A stretch of 64,000 nt of DNA, taken from NCBI GenBank assembly GCA_047967505.1, contig CM106538.1, one strand, 5' to 3'. Shown piece by piece: positions 12,501 to 24,167 of the stretch (its first letter is position 1; every line of letters starts with the position of its first letter). The notes below the pieces were generated by a model. That model had not been told where the DNA came from and searched no databases. It worked only from the letters and a program-made list of their open reading frames with translations. The stretch comes from Dipteris shenzhenensis (taxonomy: Eukaryota > Polypodiophyta > Polypodiopsida > Gleicheniales). A program made the position numbers and the translations under genes.

Positions 12501-15500
12501 AACGTTTTGAACACGTGCTCCGTAAGCAGTTCATACCTGCCAATGCGGACTTCCAAGCACGTTCAAAACTCCGACAGTTGGAGCAAACAGGCTCCCTGTC
12601 TTCCTACATCTCTCAGCTCATCACATTGGTACTGGAGATTGATGGTTTAACTGAGGATGATGGCCTTCATGCTTTCATCTCAGGCCTAAATACCTCGTTA
12701 CGCATTGATGTCCAAACATCACCACCACAGCTGGCGCTATCGCTTACGCAGAGCGCATTATTGATTTCCAAAACACAGGGAAGCAAAGGGCTAATCGAAC
12801 ACAAAACTCTACTATGGCCAAAGGGGCTCGCTCTCAAGATAACCCCAGGTTTAGAAAAAACTCGGGTAATCAAGGTCAGCGACAGTCTCAAGATCCCCAC
12901 AAGTCTCAGAAATCGTATGCTGGATTCCAACAAAAGCACTCCTCCAAGGATCGCGCCTCTTCTTCTTCACAAAGTCATTACCGTCATCCCCAACATAAAG
13001 GTGCGACCACTGACAAGAAGAACAACTCTAGCACCAAAGGACTTTGTACCATCTGTACAGGCGACCATAGATGGTTCGATTGTCCCAAGCGCCCAAAGCA
13101 AAATTTCAATATGGAACCTAGCACTTCCCAAATAGAAGATGCTACCCCAGCACAACACAAGAAAGGAAAAGCTGTTCGAATGGCAAATACCATCCACCTG
13201 AGCCTTGCCAGCAACCTCGAACCTTCCCTGGCCACTTAAGTACTTTGTGTTCAAGGATCGATTCGTGGAACAACGGTCACTATCCTCATCGACAGTGGCT
13301 GCTCTCATAACTTCCTAGCTAGTTCTATGGTCGACAAACTTCGGTTGACCACCAGCCCTAGTCTCATGGACTATCAGATTGAACTCGCAAATGGAACTAC
13401 CTTCTTGTGCAACACCAGGATCAAAAACTTGTATTTTCGCATCCAACATTATACGGACAAGTTGAACTTCAACATCATGCCTCTTTTTCGGTACGATGTC
13501 ATACTTGGACAACAGTGGCTCTACGACTACGATCCATCAATCAGTTTTCGCAGCCATACTATCCAATTTGTCCACCAGGGAAAACTTATTGAGCTAACTG
13601 GTTCTAGGGACTCTCCTTCAACCCCAGTTGCCTCTGCCCTACAAGTAAAGAAGTGGGTTTATAAATGTCAAGTAAAGACTTCACTTCTGTTGGTTACGGC
13701 AGTAGAGGAGACACCAACAAAGGATCCTTCTGAATACCTCAACCAACCTTTTTTCCAGCCCTACGTGGATATTTTTCCACAGGAATTGCCAAAGCAATTA
13801 CCACCTCGACGACCAATGGATCACCCAATCGAACTTATTCCTGGTAGTAATTCACCGTCGAAACCTCCTTATCGGGTTTCTTACACTCAAAATGAAGAAA
13901 TCCAAAGACAGGTGACCGAACTACTCGACAAAGGTCACATTTGGCCCAGTCGCAGCCCTTTCAAATCTCCTGTACTACCTGTGGAAAAAAATAATAAGTC
14001 AATGCGCCTCTGCATCGACTACCGAGCCCTCAACAAGCTCACTATAAAAAGCAAGTATCCATTGCCTCGCATCGATGACCTCTTCGATCAACTTCTACAC
14101 ACAACACAATTCTTAAAGATTGATCTTCGTTCAGGTTATCATCAAATTCGCATACGAGAAGGCGATGAGTACAAGACAGCTTTTCGAACAAAGTATGGAC
14201 ACTATGAATGTTTGGTCATGCCTTTTGGGTTAAACAATGCCCCGGCCACATTCATGACACTAATGAACGACATCTTCAAGCCTTTCCTCGATAAGTTCAT
14301 CATTGTTTACCTCGATGACATCCTCATTTTCAGCAGATCCCTACATGAGCACAAACAACATCTTCACCAAGTTTTTGAAGTTCTCCGCGCAAATTCTCTC
14401 TACATCAACATTGAGAAGAGTGAGTTCTTCAAGACCCAACTCGAATATTTGGGACATGTTATTTCAGCTCAAGGCATCTCTGTGGATCCCAAGAAGGTCC
14501 AGGTAGTCCGAAATTGGCCTACTCCTAAGAATATTCATGATGTCCGCTCTTTTCTCGGATTGGCAAACTTCTACCATACAAAGGTCTATCAGTTTTTCGA
14601 AATCGCAGCTCGTATGTCCGAATTATTTAAAAGCACAGCAGTTTTTCAATGGCTTCCCAAAACAGAGTATAGTTTCCAACAACTCAAGCAAGCACTCACT
14701 ACCACACCAGTTATGGCTATTGCTGACCCAAACCTTCCATTTGAGGTCATTACCGACGCTTTTGACATCGCTACAGGAGCAATCTTGATGCAAGAAGGCA
14801 GAGTTATTGCTTTTGACAGCCATAAACATTCCGATATCCAAACCCGATACCCGGTTTATGATAAGGAGTTTCTTGCCGTTGTACATGCTTATCGCTCTTG
14901 GAAATGTTATCTCATGGGCGCCGACTCGGTGGTCAAGACAGACCATCACTCTCTAAAGTATATCTTTACTCAGCCAGTCATGAACGCTCGACAAGCACGC
15001 TGGGTTGAGTTTCTGGCCAACTTTCACATGACCATTAAGTACATTCCAGGACTACGCAATGTAGTTGCAGATGCCCTTAGCAAGTTAACTCTAGCATTAG
15101 CTATAGTAATCTCTACATTATCTGTGGATGTTCAGGGCATACCCTTCCACAAGTGTCCCTCCATCAAACCATCCATAAGTCTAGATATAGAGAAAGGAAT
15201 ACGTCACAGATCGTGACACTCCATGCAAGAGATTCGGTGATGTGAGCTGTCACGATGCCGGGACAGCTATGCAATCTTGAGTTCCACTCAAGAAATACCA
15301 TGCAGCCATTCTTAATGCAGGCTAATGTCATTCATGACCATTTTTAGGCAATGGGAGCTGCCCTATCATCTCTTTAGTTGGTGGCCCTCATCCTCACCAA
15401 CCTCCACCCGAGTACGACATGGTTTTTCAAGCATTGAGGTGCCAGGTCACGACCAATCAGTTCCACTTTGATGACTTCTCATAGAGGAGGAAACTGTTCT

Positions 15501-17317
15501 CATCTTTCAAGGAAAGTTACCGGTTATTCAAGGTAGTGTCTAAGAACTTTCGACAGTGCACAAGAAAAAGCGGAGTAGGTGCTATTCATGTGGGAGGAGA
15601 GGGTGTATGGCCAAGGATTGCTGGTCCAAAAGTAAAGGCAAAACTAAGTACCAGGACACGGAGTCACACTCATCTTCCGACTAGTTAGCTATTTCCAAGG
15701 CAGCATGGAAAATTCCAGCCGAGGTAATCTCATTTGCTGTTCGAGGTGACATGTGCTTCGAGGATCCAGACCCTCAGGTGCTCAGCTTGACTTGTTGATC
15801 CGGTCGAGTTGACCTATTGGTGGCCAACCCTTGTTGATCGACTAGGTTGGAAAGGGAGCCTATAAAAGGTCCCTCTCCTCACACCCAAGGTGTGTCATAG
15901 ATGGTCATTTGGAGCTTCTTTTCTCACATGTATGTTCTTGGTTGAGGTTGTATTCTAGCAAATATACAATTGCTATTGCTGCACACACACACACACTCTC
16001 CCTCCCTCTCTCTCTCTCTCTCTCTCTCGTATGCTTCTACACATGCACTACTTTCATAGACATAAGTCTAACAATCCTATATTCCTAGAATGAAATGCTT
16101 GATGAGGCTTTTCACACACTCAAGCTTAGGTCGAGGTTGATAGTCAGTTTGTTATGCTTTTGTATAGATATCAACCCAAGTCCCTTGTAATGGTTGGATT
16201 GAAAGGTACTCAACTTGATGCAACTAAGGGTCTCGTGCTAATATGCAAGGATATGAGTGACTGCACGACAATCTATCAAGAGTGCTCACGATAGATTGTG
16301 GTTCTATGCTAAGATTCTAAAATATTGAAGGATTCAAAGGTGTTATGGATAGGACTCGCAAGGTATTCTCTAGGTACTCTGGATCCTTTTTGATCTTGAA
16401 AAAGATATTGAGGTTATATATAAACTAGAATTGCCTCCACATGTGAAAATCATGGTTGTAAGACACGTTAAGACATGACACGTTAAACATGCTTCAGACA
16501 CGAGTGTCTAAAGTGTCTTAAAGATAAGACACGTCATTGTAATAATAAATATTTAATTAATATATGTATTCGTCTGTGGGTCAAAGAGCCGATATGCTTT
16601 TGACTCCTCGCTATACCCTATGAATATGCCTCTCTTGCTCTTGGAATCGTACTGCTTTCTCTCATTTTTTATGTCACAAACAAATGCTTTAGAATCAAAA
16701 ATTCCAAATGGGAATGATAGGCTTCTTATCATAGTTGGCTCAATGTGAGATCTTATCTTTGATTGCCTTGGTCTCTGTGCTTCTCAGTGGGTGTGCGGCT
16801 GCATGAATCACCTCAACACAATAGGCCTTGGAATGGGTCTCCTCTTCGACATAGTTAACCACATCTCTACTATCACACAGTTCTTTCTTTCCACCACTTG
16901 GTTTTGTTGGGATGTGCGGTGAACTGTCTCTTGATTCCATTCTTGATATAGAAAACATCGAAAGTGTTCGAAGTGAACTCTCCCCCTCTCTGTGGTTCCT
17001 TTTCTACATTGGCTCTCTATTTCTTAAACTTCTAAAGGGATTGGGACTTCTTAGCCAGGGAGTAACTCCAAATCACGTGGCTGAAATTATCAGTGAAGGT
17101 ATGGACGTAGCATGATCTTGCGAATGAATGAGTAGAAATCAGTTATCGGTGGATGTGGCCTTCTTCTCGATGTTCTTGCCCTAAGCAGGCCTTGCAGATT
17201 AGTGGAAGTTCACTCATCAAACCTGCCTTCTGCTAAAGATCAAGGTCATTTGGACATCATCCAAGCTAGGTGAGGCAAGTGGCCACCCTTGGCTAGACTC
17301 CTAGGCATCTAGCAAGC

Positions 17318-17349
<32 letters not shown>

Positions 17350-20300
17350 GAGAAGGGGGGGGAAGGGGGACTGCAAGTCGGAGGAGGGAGAGTAGATCGG
17401 ATTAGATGTCACATCAAAGTGAGTACAATGGGTTTGAGATGCGCTTTATATAGTCCCTTCACTACTTAGACGTAACCCACACGAACTTAGGCTAGTTTTG
17501 GCCTTAATTACAAACCTTCCCCACCAAAAATAATTTTGCCCTCAAAATTGCAAGTGGTGGCTGGAAACAAAGGCTCCTTGCTGCTGCAAAAAGAATGCAT
17601 GCGACCCAGCTCAAATGGAAAAGTAAGATAGTTCTTTTTCCCATGAGCTGTAGCGTCAACGGGGTCATGTAAGTGCTGATCCCACCTAGCACACTCATCA
17701 TGAAGAAGCTCCAAAATCACATAGAGATTGGCTGTCCCCAAGGCAGTTATTTTATGGACCTCTTTGTGCCTTGCTTCCACTTTTCCCCAGGTCCGAAGCA
17801 TTCATTGTTAAAGTTTTGCCATATCCCTTGCGAGGCAGCTTTGATGAGCTGTTGTTGCATTGCATTTTTATCTGTGCTCGCCCAAATGCTAAGAATTGAA
17901 AATCATTGTCATTGTAACTGCTGTATTTAGGCTCCAACAGCTCCAGAAGCATCTTTGCTTTCTCAATATTTGTTGGGGGCACAATGGCTGCAGCAGTGCT
18001 TGCCTGCCCAAATGCCAAGAACGGAAAATCATCTTCATCATGATGCTATTATTGTGCTCAAACAGTCCTAGTAGTTCTCGTGCTTCCTCGACATCCAAGG
18101 ATTTTCAGTCCTCACATGGAAGGCTGTCAGCCTTGGGTTGGACCGTTGTGATTTCCTTCTAACCATGACACCCATGAAGTCTTTGAAAGCTGCCCAATGT
18201 ATAGTACTTCCAAGATGAAGTACTCATCTCTAACCAGATGTGGGCCATCATAAGGAATCTTGCCCTCATCATCCATTGGATATGATTCGAAAACATCCTT
18301 CGAAAGCTGAGAGCCATTCTTTCTCATTAGGATTTGGGGTTTTTCCTTTGAATCTGTGCTCTATCAAAATCTCTTTTAATTGTCTACCACATACTAGTCC
18401 AACCAGGCCCCTGCCATAATGTAAGAAACAAACTTTCTCTCTGACCTCAGATAATAGGACCATGTAAGCATGGTGCAGATTTGACAAGGCAACATCACTG
18501 TCCCACTCGCCCCGCAAACCTATGTGTGTATTGGGCATATAGCATCTTTCCACATAAATTTGTCCAAGCTGCATTCGCTGTCTAGGCTGCATTTGAGGTG
18601 ATCTAGACTCTATGTAGAGTCTCCTGTCTGATTCAGATCGCGGCAGATCGCGGTCAACTCCTCTCATAGGCATTGTGGTGAAACAAAGCATCCACACGAG
18701 GCTGGGATGTGCCAAATGACAGTAGAGAAGACCGTCCTCTATCCCTTGCATGTAACTCAAGGATATAGCCCCTTGGAAGAGTCACTGGTGGAAGTCTCTG
18801 GCTGAAATTTTCCATGGGCAAAGATCATAGTGGGCTGCTCACTAATAAGCTTCCCAAAGATGGAAGGATTTGGCTGGTTGTATAATAAATACTCTACCTG
18901 TTCCCCACCGTGCACCTGTGTGGGCTTGCAGTAAATCCCCATGTTAGTGTACCTTGGTGCTCTACAAACATGATGTACCATTATCGTGCCCTATAAGATC
19001 ACCCTCCTTGAAAGAAGCTGATTGCCCTTGTCCTTCACGATCCTCAACTTCTGTTGTGGTAAGTTCTCCTCATCCCCAACCGTAGCCTTACCTTGGTCTC
19101 CTTCAATATCACTTCCATGTGCATCTTTCTCATCATCTTGCATATATGTATTACTTTGCTGCTGTGCATCAATGTACCGATGGGAACAATAACTGTTCAG
19201 ACCCATATGGTGGTGCAAGGTCTGCTTGCCAACAGTATTATTATGCCCATTTTCTGAACTGTCATAACAGCCATCTAAATTTTGCTGTCCATTGTCTTCA
19301 TAATTTTTGCTGTCATTTTCAGATTCTATTGTTAAAGTGTCATAATAGCCATCTTCCTTTTGCTTTCCATTGTCTTCACTGTTATTTTCAGGTTGAATGG
19401 TGTGGATGCTGCTTTTGTCATTGGCAGTGGTCATGATATATCAGAATCAGATTTAGGCTCTGCAATCTGCTATTATCCCTGAAATCTGCATGCTTGGCCT
19501 GGTTTCCAATGCCAACGCCCACCATTAAGTTAAGTCCCAAATACATGCATCTCTGCTGTGTCCTTCATGAGCATGACATGTAAGCTGAGCAGCTGAATTT
19601 GATTGCCCTTTGATGTAGGCTTGTCTTTGAAAACCTTGTGGGAGTCTAGGAGTCTTCTTGAGTGTATTATTTAAATAGGCATGCATCCCAAACCCACCAA
19701 GTTTGATCAATGCATCGTGCTTTTCCATGTCAACGGGTGACAAGCTCGTGTGCGGTGCTAGTGGCCAGAATCTCCTGTTGTCCATGGGAATCACCCTCAA
19801 CCAAGGGATAGGCTGTCACACAGAATGGACTTGGTGGCTGGTCAACGTAGGAGTATCATCCTTGCTAGCAAGAGATCTTTCCTAGGTCCCCTAGAATTGG
19901 GGCCATTGTCCCTCTTGTGATACATTGAATCAGTATCCTTACCATCCCTGTTGTCCTTCTGCATATGAGGAAGCATGGGCTGCTTTCTCATCTCCATGTG
20001 CATAACCCATCTGATCTTTTCACAAATTCGTTGGCAGATTTGCTGGCCCATCTACGTCACTGCCTTGGCTTGGGTCATGCTCTGAAGCATCACTGACGAG
20101 GCATCCATGAATTTAGCGCTTGTGCCATCAAGCGTGTGCATTGCAAGCTAGGAGGTATTTTCGTAATGCCCTTGGGTGCTCCTGAAATGACAACGTTTGG
20201 TTCTTGCTATTCATAGCCATTTAAGCTGCTATTTTCATTAGAACATCTGTCCCCCCCACATCCTTTAGTATTTTGCAGATGGAATCACTTGATAACAACC

Positions 20301-23255
20301 ATATTTTTGTCCTGCATCCAAAGGCATCATCCATGGCTTTGAAGCATGGTTTGGCTACATGCCAGAGAGTGGCAAAACATGGCTGGACCGCATCACAGGC
20401 ATTGGCTTGATTGTATTCTCCTCAAATGTTTGGTGTCTTCTTTTATAGGCTTGCATAGCCTTTGGCATCAATCGGCCTCGGCATAGTTCTAGCAAGTGAC
20501 TATCATGAGATTGAAACTGCACTATGTTGTGTTTTTAGAGGATGAGTTTGGGAATGTTCCTTGATTCATCTAGGTATATGCTTCTGCTGTATTAGCGGAC
20601 ATGCGAATTTCACCTTGTGAAGTTTTCGTCCAAGTTGCAGCTTGTTGGTATTGTGATAATTCTTTCTATCTTAAATGGTGCGTTGCCCTATGAGCTAGAT
20701 TTAGATCTAGATGCTCGTTGGGGAGAGACTAAAATGATAGACTTCACAAGAAGTTGTAGCTTGAATGAAGAGATTTTGGACTACCTTTTGATTAGCCTTC
20801 TCCTTTAGTGCTAGCCTTTGTCATGGTTGAGTTTGCCCTTCACCTCCGGAGTGCCGACAGAAACTCAGTACGAAGACTTTGTATAAATGGATGCTCAAGT
20901 ATGTGTGGGTGTGTGGATTTGTATGTGTGAGAGCATATTTTTATACTATGGTCTACACCCACTGTTGGGCGCTGATAACGTCAGTGGGGATGTCATAGTA
21001 GCTAGTCCCTGCTATGCTCTTCTTGGATTCATCTAGGTATATAGAAGCATATCGCAGTGAAATCTAATAGCTGAATATGTAAGGTACAAACACCATCATC
21101 TGTTGCTAGGACTCCCTTGACGGGTATTCAGAGCAACCAAGATAGATTGAGCTGGACTCCCCTAGTGGGTATCAAAGTTGCCAGGCTAGAGCCCTCGGCC
21201 AGATTCGGAAGAAGGGCCGCTATGGAATGTTGCACTGGACTATGATGCCTTTTCAGTTATTGCATAGTAGGACGAAAGTGCTTGTGAACGGATTATTCAG
21301 TTGGCTATCTGTGGGTTAACGTAGTGTGGTGCTTTCTTGTATTTGAATGCCTTCTGAATAAAAGATAAAGAAATACCGAAAGGGGCGCTAAGTTAGGGCC
21401 AATTTGGTTTCCGGTGTAAGACGGGGGCGATCTAGCTCTTGGGTGTTGTGTTCTAAGTTGATTTTGGTTTGTGCTTTCTTGTATTTGAATATAAAGAAAT
21501 ACCGAAAGGGGCGCTAAGTTAGGGCCAATTTGGTTTCCGATGTAAGACGGGGGCGATCTAGCTCTTGGGTGTTGTGTTCTAAGTTGATTTTGGTTTGTTG
21601 TGGAAAGTTCTAAGTGGTTGTAAATATGGTATTTCCTGGTTAATAATTGTTCACCGCCCTTTGGAGTTCCCGAAGGCCGGTTATAGTGGTTCCATTGCCA
21701 GGGCATCACCAACTTTCTCAAGGGGGTGAGGCCTGTGGTACATGATAGTTCATTAGAGGGAGTATCCCTAAATCCGAGACAAGATAGCATAGTGCGGTCA
21801 TTGCTATCATCAAGAAGCAAGATGGCCTACTTGCTAGAACAAAAATAGGAAGTGGTAAATTGCGGTCACTGTCACATGATTCTGATGGCACTTGATGCCA
21901 AACTGGTTGGTTCACTTTCTATGATATTCTTGTGAATATGTGTGGTTTGGATTGTGAACTTGTGTGATATGTTCCTTATATACCACAGATTATGGACAGT
22001 TTCTTTCTTGTGAGGACTCTTTTACAGCTGCCAAGATAGATTTGGACAGTCCCATATAGCCATAAGATGAAGTGGGTAAATAATTGAAAGGAACATGTGT
22101 GAGAAATATGCATGGGATGTTTTTAGAGGATGAGTTTGGGATTGTTCCTGGATTCATCTAGGTATATGCATGGGATGCTTGGTCTGCATGCATGAAGTGT
22201 TTTTGTGTGTACTCATGATGTACCAAAAGTTGAGTCCAGATGGATGGCCATATAGTGGGTAAATCATCTTGAGAAGTGCTTGTTTGCATGCATTGAGTGC
22301 TTGCATATGCTCTTGATGTACCTCATGCTATGGGTCCTACGGGATGTCCTATGTGGGTCTTGCGGGATGGCCATACGGAGGATCTTGTCTGTCTGAGCAT
22401 ATAGCCATTTTTGGAATGATGCTTGGTTGTGTTCTTGATTAATCGAGGCTACAAGCTTCCACTTGGTTTGAAACTTTTGCTGCGGGTTTTGATGGAACAA
22501 AGCAAAAAGTTTTGTGCAAGCGGGGACTTTTGCAATGTATCAAAAGGGGGGTTTGTCACGGGGACGTGAATTTCTAAGCTTTAGGAATTTACGGTGATTG
22601 CCCTAGCCTCCAGCTGATTAAAACAGCTCAAAAGACACTTCAGTGCAATTAATTCCATGGGCCAAGGCAAGGGACCGAAGGTTAGAGAGGAGTAAAAATT
22701 CATTTAGCTAAAAATAGCTTCAGGTGCCAGTTTGGCAAGCTGGCTTGTGGGACAAGGCAAAAAGTCAAAATTTGCTTTGAGGCTTGTTTTTGGACCATAA
22801 AAGAATAGGGAGAGGCAAGTCACAGGCTGGGAAGTGCTCTAGGGCTATTCTATCACATGGCCTTGCTGATTTTTGACTACCAGGGCAATCAGTGGGCTGT
22901 GGTGGGCTGCCTAAAGTTAAAAAACGAAACTTGTTTTTGTGCCAAGAGTCTCCAGATCAGTTCGTTTTTGCTGCATGCCGATTATTCATGCCTTCCGAGA
23001 GGCCCAAACTTGTTCCAGGAGCTTTCCAGATCAGGAGCCTATCAAAATCGTAATTTTCCAGGCAGTTTGGAGGTTCCGAGTCACACTTGCCAGACCTAAT
23101 TTCGTTGTTCTAGATCCACTCTAGGGTCAGAAGACAGGCTTCCAAGGTCGGTGATTTTCTCCAGCAGGTTTTCCAGGGTTGCTTTTGCTGATTTTCACCT
23201 GTCAGGGTGCTAGAGATCTTGCCAGAGAGAGAGAGAGAGAGAGAGAGAGAGTTGG

Positions 23256-23303
<48 letters not shown>

Positions 23304-24122
23304 GGTAAGCTCACCATCAAGAATTGCCATCCTGCTCTTTAAGGTCTACTCATGATAGAGTGTCCATGTGCGCTGTTGGATTAGTGGGCACATTCAGTCT
23401 ACCCTTGTGGAAATCTATCTTTGAGGGAAGGCTTTCTCATGTGGCATAACCTCGATCACAGGCTGGAACATCGTGATGACAGCAGGGATGATGTCAGCAT
23501 CTGTATGGACAGGTACAGGGTGCTGCAGTGTACTCTACGGAGATGCAGCATAGTATCCAGGGCATGGCAATGGCCTGAAACAGGTGGAACAGGAGGAGCT
23601 TGGAAGCAATGGAATGGGCCAGGTCTCAGGCCTGCAACATGCCCCAGTTTGGGGCGGTTATGTGCCTGGGCCAGTGGCTGTGTGCCACGTGGCCAGGCAG
23701 GGCTGGTAGGGCAGTAAGAGGGCTGGTCGGCTCTTACAGACCAAGGGGCTGGGCCCTGGTCGGTTGTAATGCCAGCAAAAGTCGGCCCATTTAGGGCTGA
23801 CTGGCTGGTTTTATGGAGGGGCATTTGGCCCTATAAAAGGGACCTCATAAGATATCATCTGGAGCAGCTGTCCAAGAGCACATTGGAGCAGGAGAGGGCC
23901 ATCCAAAAGGGCTTCCACAAGTCCAAGAGAGGTGGCTCAGGACCTGAAGACATAGCTGCCAGGAAGCTGCCCACCTAGGCTGACATCCAGGGCAGCAAGG
24001 TGGAGAGATCACGGCATGGAGACTAAGTCTACGGAAGTGCAGTGAAGCTGCAAAGTTGAGGGATAGACGTATGGGGGAAGAAAGTGGTACAAGCTGATCT
24101 GATATCCAGGCATAGATGTGAT

Positions 24123-24167
<45 letters not shown>

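Larger units (their letters stand above)
7430..15218 (-). mobile_element. full-length Ty3/gypsy chromovirus with an internal inversion
   Basis: The element is 7789 bp and bounded by a 5-bp target duplication. It inserted in minus orientation: a complete LTR lies at 7430-7826, then the integrase half of pol, all on the minus strand. From 9348 to 15133 the order is reversed and on the plus strand: most of the other LTR, primer-binding site, leader, gag, protease, reverse transcriptase and RNase H. The missing 85 bp of that second LTR lie at 15134-15218, back in minus orientation. Thus 9348-15133 was inverted in place, with breakpoints inside the 5' LTR and between RNase H and integrase. The C-terminal chromodomain puts it among chromoviruses. 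The LTRs differ by about 15 substitutions in 397 positions by eye, plus a 16-bp insertion, so it is moderately old. Stops, frameshifts and the inversion make it inactive. Confidence 0.85.

Noticed and set aside
5096-15690. Gag relic at 5.1-5.8 kb and zinc knuckle at 15.6 kb as halves of one element split by the chromovirus
   Set aside because: The first looks like Ty3/gypsy gag and the second like Ty1/copia gag, and unrelated DNA with a tandem duplication lies between. They are better seen as separate relics.
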